From Candidatus Bathyarchaeota archaeon B26-1 (GTDB lineage Archaea > Thermoproteota > Bathyarchaeia > Bathyarchaeales > B26-1), in the NCBI GenBank assembly GCA_001593925.1, contig LUCD01000062.1:1-11800 (forward strand): a stretch of DNA of 11,800 nt. Direction: 5' to 3'. Under the pieces are notes generated by a model. The model saw nothing but the letters and a program-made list of their open reading frames with translations. It did no database searches and was not told the DNA's origin. This document shows positions 5,701 through 11,800 of the stretch, in pieces (the first letter of the stretch is position 1; every line of letters begins with the position of its first letter). A program made the position numbers and the translations under genes.

Positions 5701-5955
5701 TCACGTCTCGAAGTTCATCTCGCCCGCATCGCTTCACGGCAGATAATGGCATCGCCCTATGTATGGGTAATTGTGGTGGTCTGAAGGGTTCAAGAGAACG
5801 TGGAGAAGGGTCCAGAATGGACACTTCGGTCTAAGACGTGGACAGAAGAGGCTAAAAAGCCGGTGGAAACCCTGTGAAACAAGCGAGCCTGCAACGAAAG
5901 AAGCGACTGAACGGGTATGCTCAGCCTCAAAAAGTGGGGGTTAAAGGGTTCGCGT
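5701..5955. other. Intergenic region between pgk and the 55-aa gene
   Basis: I see no supported gene here on either strand. Just past the pgk stop, on the - strand, a TTTTT run (5929-5933) may end the gap-pgk transcript. A small hairpin GGCT-AAAA-AGCC lies at 5850-5861. No clear TATA box for the 55-aa gene was found. Confidence 0.4.
5929..5933 (-). terminator. pgk: T-tract after pgk
   Basis: On the - strand ACTTTTTGAG lies 23-27 nt past the pgk stop. Archaeal transcription often ends at short U-tracts without a strong hairpin, so this is a plausible end for the gap-pgk mRNA. Confidence 0.35.
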
Positions 5956-7188
5956 CTAAGCCTTCGTCCTCGAAGCCGCGTTCTCTAGCGCCGCGACTCC
6001 CGGCAGCTTCTCACCCATAAGGAACTCTATGAGCGCTCCCCCGGCGGTGCTTATGTAAGAAATCTTATCTGAGAGGCCGAGTTTCTCTATTGCCGCTACT
6101 GTGTGGCCGCCTCCGGCGAGGGAGAAGGCTTCCGAAGACGCTACGGCCTCAAGGATCATCTTGGTTCCCTTGATGAACTCGGGCTTCTCGTAGACTCCGG
6201 GTGGACCGCTCACCACGATCGACTTGGCGTCCCTTATTATACGGCTGTACTCCTCTATAGTCTCGGCGCCTATATCATAGATCGGATACTCGGTTGGCAG
6301 ATCGCTTACGGAGAGCTCCTTCCTCTTCCCCTCAACCTCTACGGCTACGTCCTTTGGAACCTTAACCCTGCCAGGATAAGAGTCCATCAGCTCCTTTATG
6401 CCTCCAGTCAACTTTAGGACGTCCTGCTTCTCTAGGAGCTCCATGTTAGGCTTACCCAAGTCAACTCCTGTGGCGACGAGGAAGAGATGGCCCGTTAAGC
6501 CTCCTGTCAAGACGGTGTCGGCTATCCCGTTCTCGAGGACGTACTTCGAGATTTTCAGGGAGTCGTCGGCCTTCGCCCCTCCCAAGATGAAGACGCAAGG
6601 CTTCTCGGGAGACTCTAGGACGCGGCTTAGAGCCTTGAGTTCCCTCTCCATTATCCTGCCCGCGGCGCTGGGTAGGAGCGCGGTGAAACCAACCACCGAC
6701 GCGTGGCTCCTGTGGGCGGATGCGAAGGCGTCGTTCACGAAGATGTCGGCGAGCTCCGCTAGGCTCCTAACGAACTCGGACTTGGCGTGCTCCTCCGGGC
6801 TCCTCTTCTTCCTCTCTTCGGGGTAGGTCCGCGTGTTCTCTAGGACGAGTATCTCCCCGTTCTTGAGGGACTTGATGGCGTTTCGAGCCTTCTCGCCGTA
6901 GAGGTCGTCGACGTACTTCACGGGCCTCCCAATTATCCGTTCCAAGGCTTCGGCGTGCTGTTTCAACGGTATGAAGTCCGGCTGTCCCGGTCGTCCCTGA
7001 TGGGCTAAAACCACAACTTTGGCTCCCTTCTCGGAGAGCTCCTTTATCGTCGACTCGCCGTGAGCCCTTATCCTAGTCTCGTCCAGTATCTTCTTCGTCT
7101 CGGGGTCGACTGGAGAGTTGAAGTCAACCCTGACGAGTACAACCTTCCCCTCGAGCTCAAAGTCGTCCAAGGTGAGAAACTTTGGCAT
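5956..7188 (-). CDS. pgk: Phosphoglycerate kinase, archaeal type
   Basis: A 410-aa enzyme that interconverts 1,3-bisphosphoglycerate + ADP and 3-phosphoglycerate + ATP in the cytoplasm, in glycolysis and gluconeogenesis. The length fits archaeal PGKs. N-domain substrate motifs are VRVDFNSP (19-26), LAHQGRPG (61-68), LENTRTY (116-122) and DAFASAHRSHAS (153-164). C-domain nucleotide motifs are LGGAKADDS (202-210), SGPPGVYE (327-334, where bacteria have WNGPxG), AGGGHT (358-363) and STAGGA (380-385). The SGPPG form and the AHQGRPG motif mark the archaeal branch. ATG 7188 has GGTGAGGGG directly upstream. It is the second gene of an operon, 45 nt after the gap stop, so it is transcribed even if gap is broken. 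All catalytic regions look intact. Confidence 0.97.
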   Translation of the reverse strand: MPKFLTLDDFELEGKVVLVRVDFNSPVDPETKKILDETRIRAHGESTIKELSEKGAKVVVLAHQGRPGQPDFIPLKQHAEALERIIGRPVKYVDDLYGEKARNAIKSLKNGEILVLENTRTYPEERKKRSPEEHAKSEFVRSLAELADIFVNDAFASAHRSHASVVGFTALLPSAAGRIMERELKALSRVLESPEKPCVFILGGAKADDSLKISKYVLENGIADTVLTGGLTGHLFLVATGVDLGKPNMELLEKQDVLKLTGGIKELMDSYPGRVKVPKDVAVEVEGKRKELSVSDLPTEYPIYDIGAETIEEYSRIIRDAKSIVVSGPPGVYEKPEFIKGTKMILEAVASSEAFSLAGGGHTVAAIEKLGLSDKISYISTAGGALIEFLMGEKLPGVAALENAASRTKA

Positions 7189-7233
7189 CCCCTCACCAGC
7201 ACCTCTTAAAAATAGGAGGGCACCAGCCTCCCC

Positions 7234-8263
7234 CTAAGAGGAGGCCATACTGCATATCTTCTCGATCATGCGGACCATCTTGACCGAGTATCCCCACTCG
7301 TTGTCGTACCACGCCAGAACCTTTACGAGGTTCCCTCCCATAACCATCGTTGAGAGGCCGTCGACGATGGCTGAGTAGGGGTTATGTATGAAGTCTGAGG
7401 AGACCAGGGGCTCATCCGTGTAGGCTAGGATTCCCTTCAGTTCACCTTCAGCGGCCTCCTTGAAGGCGGCGTTAACCTCTTCCACGGTTACGTCTCTCTT
7501 GAGGACAGCTGTTAAGTCCACTATCGAGACGTCTGACTCTTAGGGCGAGACCGTTCATTCTTCCTTCAAGTTCAGGTAAGGCTAGGGTTGCAGCTACAGC
7601 CGCACCCGTCGTCGTCACGACGATGTTGAAGGCCGCGGACCTAGCTCTCCTCAGGTCCCTGTGTTGCATGTCTAGGAGTCTCTGGTCGTTCGTTACCGCG
7701 TGGACAGTGTTCATTAATGCTTTCTCAATCCCGAACTTATCGTTTAGAACCTTGGCGACTGGGGCTACACAGTTGGTTGTGCATGACGCCAACGAGATTA
7801 TGTTGTGTTTCTCGGGGTCGTACAGGTGGTCGTTCACGCCGTAAACCACTGTTAGGTCGGCGCTCGTAGCCGGCCTCATCGGGGCTGAGACCAGAACCTT
7901 CTTGGCTCCAGCCTTCAAGTGTTTGGAGGCGTCCTCCCTTCTCCTGAACCTCCCAGTCGACTCCACGACAAGGAAGACATCCATCTCTTTCCAAGGAAGT
8001 TTCTCTGGGTTTGGCTCCGAGAGCACGGTTATCTTCTGCTTGACCTCTCCGTCCTTCTTTATGACGAGGTTGTTGTCTTCGACCTCCACGTCGAATGGTA
8101 GAACCCCGTGGACAGTGTCTCGCTTCAAGAGGTGTGCCAGAGTCTTCGCGTCGGTCAGGTCGTTCACGGCTACAAAGTTTACTTCAGAGCCCATCTCTAG
8201 GGCTGCCCGGTAAAGGAGTCTACCAATCCTGCCAAAACCGTTTATGGCAACCTTCGGCTCCAT
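7234..8263 (-). pseudogene. gap: Frameshifted type I GAPDH (apparent 8-nt deletion)
   Basis: The gene of a bacterial-type (class I) phosphorylating glyceraldehyde-3-phosphate dehydrogenase, which converts glyceraldehyde-3-P + NAD(P)+ + Pi to 1,3-bisphosphoglycerate, the substrate of the pgk product next door. Frame 1 (from ATG 8263) gives NGFGRIGR (8-15), VNDLTD (33-38, an Asp suggesting NAD use), the catalytic ASCTTNC (C161), TVHAVTNDQ (H188) and TTTGAA (217-222), up to RMNGLALRV (243). The frame then breaks at 7534. The other frame resumes exactly with DVSIVDL and runs to the normal end (VKVLAWYDNEWGY...), stop at 7234. Only the PTP tripeptide of the family motif RVPTPDVS is missing: one base stands where nine are expected, a net loss of 8 nt. 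Repaired length would be about 345 aa. Read as is, frame 1 ends at 7472 after 263 aa and lacks most of the C-terminal catalytic domain. It is either a real lesion or an assembly error. Confidence 0.88.
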
Positions 8264-8284
8264 AACAATCCCTCAACCCTAGTA

Positions 8285-8292
8285 ATTTTATG
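8285..8292 (-). promoter_or_regulatory. TATA box of gap-pgk
   Basis: On the - strand CATAAAAT (8285-8292) lies with its centre about 26 nt ahead of ATG 8263, the expected distance for a leaderless mRNA. No Shine-Dalgarno precedes the ATG, which agrees. Confidence 0.6.
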
Positions 8293-8345
8293 TTTTACTA
8301 AAAAGGCTTTCGCCTATTCCCTTCTTTAATTTGAGCTGGAGGTTG

Positions 8346-8368
8346 AAAAAGGGGAGAATCGTTAAAAA
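8346..8368 (-). terminator. T-tracts after the disulfide reductase gene
   Basis: On the - strand two five-T runs (8364-8368 in CATTTTTAACG and 8346-8350 in CCTTTTTCAACC) lie 29-51 nt past the stop of the upstream oxidoreductase and before the gap promoter, as expected for an archaeal U-tract terminator separating the two operons. Confidence 0.4.
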
Positions 8369-8396
8369 TGTGTTGAAGAGGAAGTTTCGGCCTGCT

Positions 8397-9737
8397 TCAG
8401 AGCCTCTTCAAAGCCATCTCTGCGGCTAGGACTAGGGGCTCCCAGGTCTCGCAGACCGAAGGCGCGTAGCAAGTATCCGCCTTTATCAGCTCGTAGACGG
8501 TTGTCCGCTTCTGTATAGCTAGGGAGAGAATGTTTATCCGTTGGGTAACCTCTTCGCCTCCGACTATCTGGCCTCCGACTATCCTCTTCTCCTCCTTCTC
8601 GATGAGCAGCTTAACCTTTATCGGTTTGGCTCCGGGGTAGTACCTCGCCCTCGTCAAGCCGCTTATCCTCCCAACGGCAACCTCGACGCCGAGCCTCGAC
8701 GCCGAGAACTCCGTTAGGCCAGTAGAGCCGACCTCGAAGTCGAAGAGCTGCGAGACCGCTGAGCAGAGGGCTCCCGGGAAGGTCGTGTATCCGCCAGCCG
8801 CGTTTACACCAGCGACTTTCCCTTCCCTAACGGCGGTGGCCCCCAGAAGCGGTAGGCACGGCTTACCAGTAACTATATGGGTTGTCTCCGCGCAGTCCCC
8901 GGCCGCGTAGACGTCCTCCGCGCTCGTCCGCATCCTGAAGTCGGTCTTGATCCCCCCAGTCTCACCTATAGCTATGCCGGCTTCCTCCGCGAGTTTAGTG
9001 TTAGGCCTAACTCCAGCGGAGTTCAGGACTATGTCGGCTGGAACCTCCTCTCCCCCAACCGAGACGGCTTCAGCCCTGTCCTTACCTATGATCGCCTCAG
9101 CCGGCTTCCCAAGCATGACCTTGATGCCTTTCTCTTCTAGGCGCCTCTGAACCTCCATAGCCATGTCTTTATCGAGCATCCTCGGGAGGACGTAAGGCAA
9201 CATCTCGATCACGGTCGTCTTTATGTTCATCCTGGTGAATGCTACAGCCGTCTCTAAGCCTACTAGGCCTGAGCCTATGATCGCGGCCGTCTTCGCCTTC
9301 TTCATGGCCTTGAGGAGTTCAGCCCCGTCGTTGAGGGTGTGTAGGGTGAAGACCCCCTCCTTGTCTATGCCCTCGATGGGGGGTATGAAGGGCTTCGCAC
9401 CCGTCGCTATGATGAGGCTGTCGTACTCGAGGGTTTCGCTCTTCCCCTTCTTATCCTCAACCTCCACGGTTTTTGCCTCGGTGTCTATGCTCTTAGCCTC
9501 GGTCTCCACTCTCAGATCGAGCTTCATCATCTTATAGAAGGAGGGTGGGTAGACGACCAAGTTCTCGAAGCTCGGTATGTGCCCGTCTAGGACGAAGGGT
9601 AAGCCGCACCTAGAGTAGGCTCCCCTGTCCTCTTTTGTCAATAGTATGATCTCGGCTTTCCTGTCAGTCTTCCTCGCGGCTGAAGCGGCGTCCGTTCCAG
9701 CCGCGTTCGCCCCTATGATTACGATTCTCCTCGTCAT
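8397..9737 (-). CDS. FAD/NAD(P) disulfide oxidoreductase (CoA-disulfide reductase / NADH oxidase class)
   Basis: A 446-aa flavoprotein, the usual length for single-cysteine pyridine nucleotide-disulfide oxidoreductases. FAD binding: IIGANAAG (7-14) and YAAGDCAE (277-284). NAD(P)H binding: IIGSGLVGLETA (153-164). The redox Cys is C44 in YSRCGLPFVLDG, the SxxxC context of CoA-disulfide reductases and NADH oxidases, not the CxxxxC pair of dihydrolipoamide dehydrogenases. The C-terminal dimerisation domain ends with DTCYAPSVCETWEPL, with C423 and C429; in relatives this is often HCYSPPLSPVYDP, so the second Cys is notable. There is no rhodanese or other fusion. It starts 2 nt after the gcvH stop, so the two are co-translated. 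Possible roles are CoA-disulfide or polysulfide reduction, NADH oxidation to water or peroxide, or turnover of the lipoyl group on the H protein. Confidence 0.9.
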   Translation of the reverse strand: MTRRIVIIGANAAGTDAASAARKTDRKAEIILLTKEDRGAYSRCGLPFVLDGHIPSFENLVVYPPSFYKMMKLDLRVETEAKSIDTEAKTVEVEDKKGKSETLEYDSLIIATGAKPFIPPIEGIDKEGVFTLHTLNDGAELLKAMKKAKTAAIIGSGLVGLETAVAFTRMNIKTTVIEMLPYVLPRMLDKDMAMEVQRRLEEKGIKVMLGKPAEAIIGKDRAEAVSVGGEEVPADIVLNSAGVRPNTKLAEEAGIAIGETGGIKTDFRMRTSAEDVYAAGDCAETTHIVTGKPCLPLLGATAVREGKVAGVNAAGGYTTFPGALCSAVSQLFDFEVGSTGLTEFSASRLGVEVAVGRISGLTRARYYPGAKPIKVKLLIEKEEKRIVGGQIVGGEEVTQRINILSLAIQKRTTVYELIKADTCYAPSVCETWEPLVLAAEMALKRL

Positions 9738-9739
9738 GC

Positions 9740-10165
9740 TCAGCCTTCCTTTAGAAGGCTTTTATGCCACTCAACGGCCTTCTCGAAGTCCATCAGGTCT
9801 TTGAGGTCCTCTTCTAGGTTTGTTGGGGATACGAGTATCAGCCAGCCTTCGCCGTACGGGTCTTCGTTGAGTATCTCGGGCCTGTCTTGGACGTCCTCGT
9901 TCACCTCCTCGACGGTTCCGCTCACAGGGGCTACTAGGTCTGACACGGCCTTCACGGACTCTACAACTCCGAAGGACTCTCCCTTGACTATCTCCTCGCC
10001 TTCGCTCGGTAGCTCCGCGTAGACGACCTCCCGGAGCTGCTTCTGAGCGTAATCAGTTATCCCTATCCGCACTTTACCGTCCTCCTTCTTAACCCACATG
10101 TAATCCGTCGTGTAGTAGAGGCCTTCCCTAACCTCGTAGTCGTCCACCTTAACCAATATCTTCAC
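9740..10165 (-). CDS. gcvH: Glycine cleavage H protein (lipoyl carrier)
   Basis: A 141-aa H protein, close to the usual 125-140 aa. It carries a lipoyl group on a lysine and shuttles the aminomethyl intermediate between the P, T and L proteins of the glycine cleavage system. Family motifs are YYTTDYMWVKKEDGKVRIGI (17-36), AQKQLREVVYAELP (40-53), the lipoylation site GVVESVKAVSD (K72), VSGTVEEVNE (81-90) and LNEDPYGEGWLI (99-110). The start is GTG 10163-10165, with a TATA-like TTAAAA about 33 nt upstream. No gcvP, gcvT or lipoate ligase gene is in the window. It is followed at once by a disulfide oxidoreductase, which is the classical place of a dihydrolipoamide dehydrogenase (L protein) partner. 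An alternative use is as a lipoate-binding protein in sulfur metabolism. Confidence 0.95.
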   Translation of the reverse strand: MKILVKVDDYEVREGLYYTTDYMWVKKEDGKVRIGITDYAQKQLREVVYAELPSEGEEIVKGESFGVVESVKAVSDLVAPVSGTVEEVNEDVQDRPEILNEDPYGEGWLILVSPTNLEEDLKDLMDFEKAVEWHKSLLKEG

Positions 10166-10195
10166 CTCGAGTAGAATATCTTGAGGTAAACATGG

Positions 10196-10201
10196 TTTTA
10201 A
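10196..10201 (-). promoter_or_regulatory. Possible TATA box of gcvH operon
   Basis: On the - strand TTAAAA within AATCTTAAAACC. The predicted start near 10172 would give a leader of about 7 nt before GTG 10165. The match is moderate. Confidence 0.35.
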
Positions 10202-10232
10202 GATTAACTGTAAAAAAGGGGCTCAGTAAACG

Positions 10233-10272
10233 GTTGGATGCCTCCATCGAGACAGCGACGTAGGCATCGAAC
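10233..10272. repeat. Hairpin (10 bp with one mismatch)
   Basis: GATGCCT (10237-10243) pairs with AGGCATC (10262-10268), and after one G-G mismatch GTT/AAC (10233-10235/10270-10272) continues the stem. The loop is 18 nt. It lies upstream of the gcvH promoter and may be regulatory or part of an untranslated RNA. Confidence 0.35.
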
Positions 10273-10285
10273 GTTATATGATTCA

Positions 10286-10367
10286 TCCTCGCCGAGTAGG
10301 CTCCACCATACTCCCTTTTCACCGATCTCGTCGCTGAGTCAGCTCGGACCTAAAGGACTAGCGAGGA
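10286..10367. repeat. Cloverleaf-like inverted-repeat element
   Basis: TCCTCGC (10286-10292) and GCGAGGA (10361-10367) form a perfect 7-bp closing stem around 68 nt. Inside are a 5-bp hairpin GAGTA/TACTC (10294-10298/10309-10313, 10-nt loop) and a second arm CCGA/TCGG (10322-10325/10344-10347). The overall size and closing stem resemble a tRNA, but there is no T-loop, no CCA and no sensible anticodon arm. It may be a structured RNA or a decayed tRNA; chance folding is not excluded. Confidence 0.3.
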
Positions 10368-10403
10368 AGGTTACACTAAAATCTTAGGGTTGACGAGGTA
10401 AAA

Positions 10404-10414
10404 CTTTATATTAT
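10404..10414 (+). promoter_or_regulatory. TATA box of the Ig-like protein gene
   Basis: CTTTATATTAT preceded by AAA. Its centre near 10408 is 27-30 nt ahead of TTG 10435/GTG 10438, again fitting a leaderless transcript. It shares the core AAACTTTATA and a TTGGTG start with the vapB promoter. Confidence 0.6.
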
Positions 10415-10437
10415 CAAACAAATTACATGTTTCTTTG

Positions 10438-11232
10438 GTGAATGGTTACTTGAAATTATCTTTCATTCGTAATTTAACGGTCTTAATATCCCTCACATTG
10501 TTATTTACGCTTTTAAATGTGTATGTAGCCGCGGCTAAGGCCAAATCGACAATCTCGATTGCGGTGAGAACGGACTCACCCCAACCCTTAGGTACAACAT
10601 TCTGGTTCACAATCACGATCAGCCCCCCAGTATCCACAACGATCACCCTGACATTCACAAAGCCTGACGGCACAGTCTACGTCACGACAGGGGCCGAACC
10701 TAGGCCAGGATTCGAGGTTTACGATTTCTATTACACGCCTGACATGGTTGGAAACTGGACGGTCATCGCCTCGTGGCCCGGAAACGATCAGCTAGAGGGA
10801 GCCGTATCGGAGCCCGCAACCTTTAGAGTTATCCCGGCTAAGCTTCCAAGCAACTTCTCCGATATAAGGCTCTCGAGCGATAGGATAACTATAGGGGACT
10901 CGATAACCGTTTCAGGGAGGTTAAACCCGCCTATAAGCGGTGCTAGGATCACGTTGATGTTCGTTCCAATAACTGCTGGACGGTCTAACGAGTTTCGCTA
11001 CACATTAACAGATGAGAACGGTTCATTCTCATTCACCTTCAAACCGATGTACACGGGGGAATGGAAAGTTTACGTGAGTTGGGAAGGAAACGAAAATTAC
11101 GCGGCTGCCAGCGCGTACGGCGTCCCATTCTTCGTTGAGGAGAAGAAGCTTCCAGTAATGGAGATAGCGATCGGAGGCGTCGCCGCCGCCGTGCTCGTTA
11201 TCTTCTTCCTGTTAAGGAGGCGGCGGACATAA
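10438..11232 (+). CDS. Membrane-anchored surface protein with two Ig-like domains
   Basis: About 264 aa (265 if TTG 10435 is used; positions below count from TTG). The N-terminus is a signal peptide: basic start (NGYLKLSFIRN), hydrophobic core (about 13-30) and a small-residue site around AAAKAKS (32-38). Two beta-sandwich, Ig-like repeats follow, about 38-133 and 143-235. Their ends align: YYTPDMVGNWTVIASWPGN (99-117) with TFKPMYTGEWKVYVSWEGN (201-219). The second also has GRLNPPISGARITL, typical of archaeal/bacterial Ig-like repeats. One C-terminal transmembrane helix (about 241-260) ends in RRRRT, a stop-transfer signal, so the domains face outside. Possible N-glycosylation sites: N107, N140, N195. 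This is the build of an archaeal cell-surface or S-layer-associated adhesion protein. The ligand is unknown. GTG 10438 is preferred over TTG as the commoner start. Confidence 0.8.
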   Translation: MNGYLKLSFIRNLTVLISLTLLFTLLNVYVAAAKAKSTISIAVRTDSPQPLGTTFWFTITISPPVSTTITLTFTKPDGTVYVTTGAEPRPGFEVYDFYYTPDMVGNWTVIASWPGNDQLEGAVSEPATFRVIPAKLPSNFSDIRLSSDRITIGDSITVSGRLNPPISGARITLMFVPITAGRSNEFRYTLTDENGSFSFTFKPMYTGEWKVYVSWEGNENYAAASAYGVPFFVEEKKLPVMEIAIGGVAAAVLVIFFLLRRRRT

Positions 11233-11456
11233 ATCGTTAAGCAACACATTACCCTTGAGGCTGAGTGACCAACGTCTCGGAAGTGTCTATTCTAAGAACT
11301 GGGTGCACCTAAACGATGGTTGAAGAACCTTTTTGAGATTTCTCTCCTCGAAAATGTCAGGGTTTCACTTTTGGTGTGTATCACCCATGAACACTAGTCG
11401 TGAGAAGCCCTTTTTAGGCAGTTCCTCTTATGGGGAAGACATGGAGGTCAACATGT
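11233..11456. other. Intergenic region before the second exported-protein gene
   Basis: 224 nt with no supported gene. T-rich stretches at 11329-11333 and 11409-11415 could serve as a terminator of the Ig-like gene and a weak TATA-like box for the next gene respectively. A 37-codon ORF (11354-11467) overlaps the next gene's start and has no ribosome site. Confidence 0.35.
11443..11448 (+). promoter_or_regulatory. Shine-Dalgarno of the terminal exported-protein gene
   Basis: GGAGGT lies 8 nt ahead of ATG 11457. It decides the start in favour of 11457, the codon that opens directly into a signal peptide. Confidence 0.6.
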
Positions 11457-11800
11457 ATGGAGACTAAATTGAAGGTCTTAGCGGCCTCAGCCATCTTGGT
11501 CATGGTTCTCTTATCCTCCCTCTCAGTTCTGCCGCTCGTCGCCGGAGCAACCGATAATGTCGAGGAGAGGCAGAACAGGCGGTTAGTCGTACACATCGTT
11601 AGGCATAGGACGCATCCTAGAGCACAGATCGCGAGGCAGTTCTTCAGGGGAGCCTCCGCAGTGACGATCGAGGGAAGCGTGGCGGCTTACCACCGAAACA
11701 TACTCGTATTGAACTCGGACGGCGAGAACATAAACGTCATACTACTGCCCATCTGGAGGTATGAAGCCGACGTCATGAACGTCTCGGACCTCTTCGAGAA
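11457..11800 (+). CDS. Exported protein, N-terminal part (cut by window end)
   Basis: The frame is open from ATG 11457 to the last base without a stop, giving 114 residues. It begins METKLKVLAASAILVMVLLS, then SLSVLPLVAGA: a signal peptide with a basic start, a hydrophobic core (about 7-28) and a likely cleavage after AGA (29-31). The mature part is very basic at first (EERQNRRLVVHIVRHRTHPR), followed by alternating hydrophobic strands (AVTIEGSVAAYHRNILVLN, INVILLPIW), which suggests a beta-rich fold, possibly OB-like. I do not recognise the family. It follows another exported protein gene on the same strand but has its own Shine-Dalgarno and 224 nt of spacing, so co-transcription is uncertain. 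C-terminal domains lie outside the window. Confidence 0.7.
   Translation, partial: METKLKVLAASAILVMVLLSSLSVLPLVAGATDNVEERQNRRLVVHIVRHRTHPRAQIARQFFRGASAVTIEGSVAAYHRNILVLNSDGENINVILLPIWRYEADVMNVSDLFE

Larger units (their letters stand above)
10166..10437. other. Divergent intergenic region (gcvH / Ig-like protein gene)
   Basis: It separates divergent genes and contains promoters at each end plus two inverted-repeat structures (10233-10272 and 10286-10367). Short ORFs such as 10192-10263 (23 codons, +) lack support. No tRNA could be fitted: there is no TTCRA-type T-loop on either strand. Confidence 0.5.

Noticed and set aside
5504..5824. 106-codon ORF on the - strand between pgk and the membrane protein gene
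   Set aside because: Its product is Arg/Pro-rich without a fold pattern, while a different frame in the same stretch has a near-perfect Shine-Dalgarno and a well-patterned 55-aa product.
7234..7521. Separate small gene for the GAPDH C-terminal fragment starting at GTG 7521
   Set aside because: The GTG lies inside the family motif DVSIVDL, with no Shine-Dalgarno; coding homology continues upstream of it in the same frame, so it is the tail of the broken gap gene.
10192..10263. 23-codon + strand ORF upstream of gcvH
   Set aside because: Too short, no ribosome site, and overlaps the gcvH promoter and a hairpin.
10286..10367. tRNA gene
   Set aside because: The 7-bp closing stem fits, but neither strand has a TTCRA T-loop, a proper D-arm or an anticodon arm.
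11354..11467. 37-codon ORF overlapping the start of the last gene
   Set aside because: No Shine-Dalgarno or clear TATA box, and the overlapping frame from 11457 has a strong Shine-Dalgarno and a textbook signal peptide.
1..11800. CRISPR array or insertion sequence
   Set aside because: No regularly spaced repeats, no transposase or integrase motif and no cas-like protein were seen; only isolated direct and inverted repeats.

Overview
The window reads as archaeal DNA, probably from a thermophilic member of the TACK/Thermoproteota-like uncultivated lineages. The reasons are TATA-box (BoxA) promoters about 26 nt ahead of leaderless or nearly leaderless starts, frequent GTG/TTG starts, heavy use of AGG/AGA arginine and ATA isoleucine codons, an archaeal-type phosphoglycerate kinase, a Pyrococcus-like nitrilase and surface proteins of archaeal style. 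No taxonomic marker (rRNA, ribosomal protein) is present, so the lineage is inference.

Layout. (1) 1-1150: a VapBC toxin-antitoxin pair (207-832, + strand) in AT-richer DNA, flanked by two near-identical 20-bp direct repeats (1-20, 964-983), then a non-coding stretch with a TATA box and an inverted repeat. (2) 1171-1974 (+): a Glu-Lys-Cys carbon-nitrogen hydrolase that converges on, and overlaps by 9 nt, the next operon. (3) 5331-1966 (- strand): a three-gene operon encoding a tail-anchored coiled-coil membrane protein, a MoxR-type AAA+ ATPase with a Cys cluster, and a 603-aa protein combining an N-terminal HExxH metallopeptidase-like region with a C-terminal VWA/MIDAS domain. This is the most interesting system here. 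(4) 5359-5955: mostly non-coding, but holding a 55-aa protein gene on the - strand with a near-perfect Shine-Dalgarno. (5) 8263-5956 (-): a gap-pgk glycolysis/gluconeogenesis operon. The GAPDH is of the bacterial (type I) kind, and its gene is broken by an apparent 8-nt deletion at the conserved PTP tripeptide. (6) 10165-8397 (-): gcvH (lipoyl carrier protein) followed 2 nt later by an FAD/NAD(P) disulfide oxidoreductase of the CoA-disulfide reductase/NADH oxidase class. (7) 10166-10437: a divergent intergenic region with promoters and two inverted-repeat structures. (8) 10438-11800 (+): two exported proteins, the first a two-domain Ig-like protein with a C-terminal membrane anchor, the second a signal-peptide protein cut by the window end.

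How they may work together. The MoxR/VWA operon looks like a membrane-tethered chaperone or maturation machine. The gap-pgk pair covers adjacent steps of central carbon metabolism, but the gap lesion means the cell either relies on another GAPDH/GAPN/GAPOR or the assembly has an error. The gcvH-disulfide reductase pair suggests lipoyl dithiol/disulfide chemistry. These links are inferred from gene order and motifs only.
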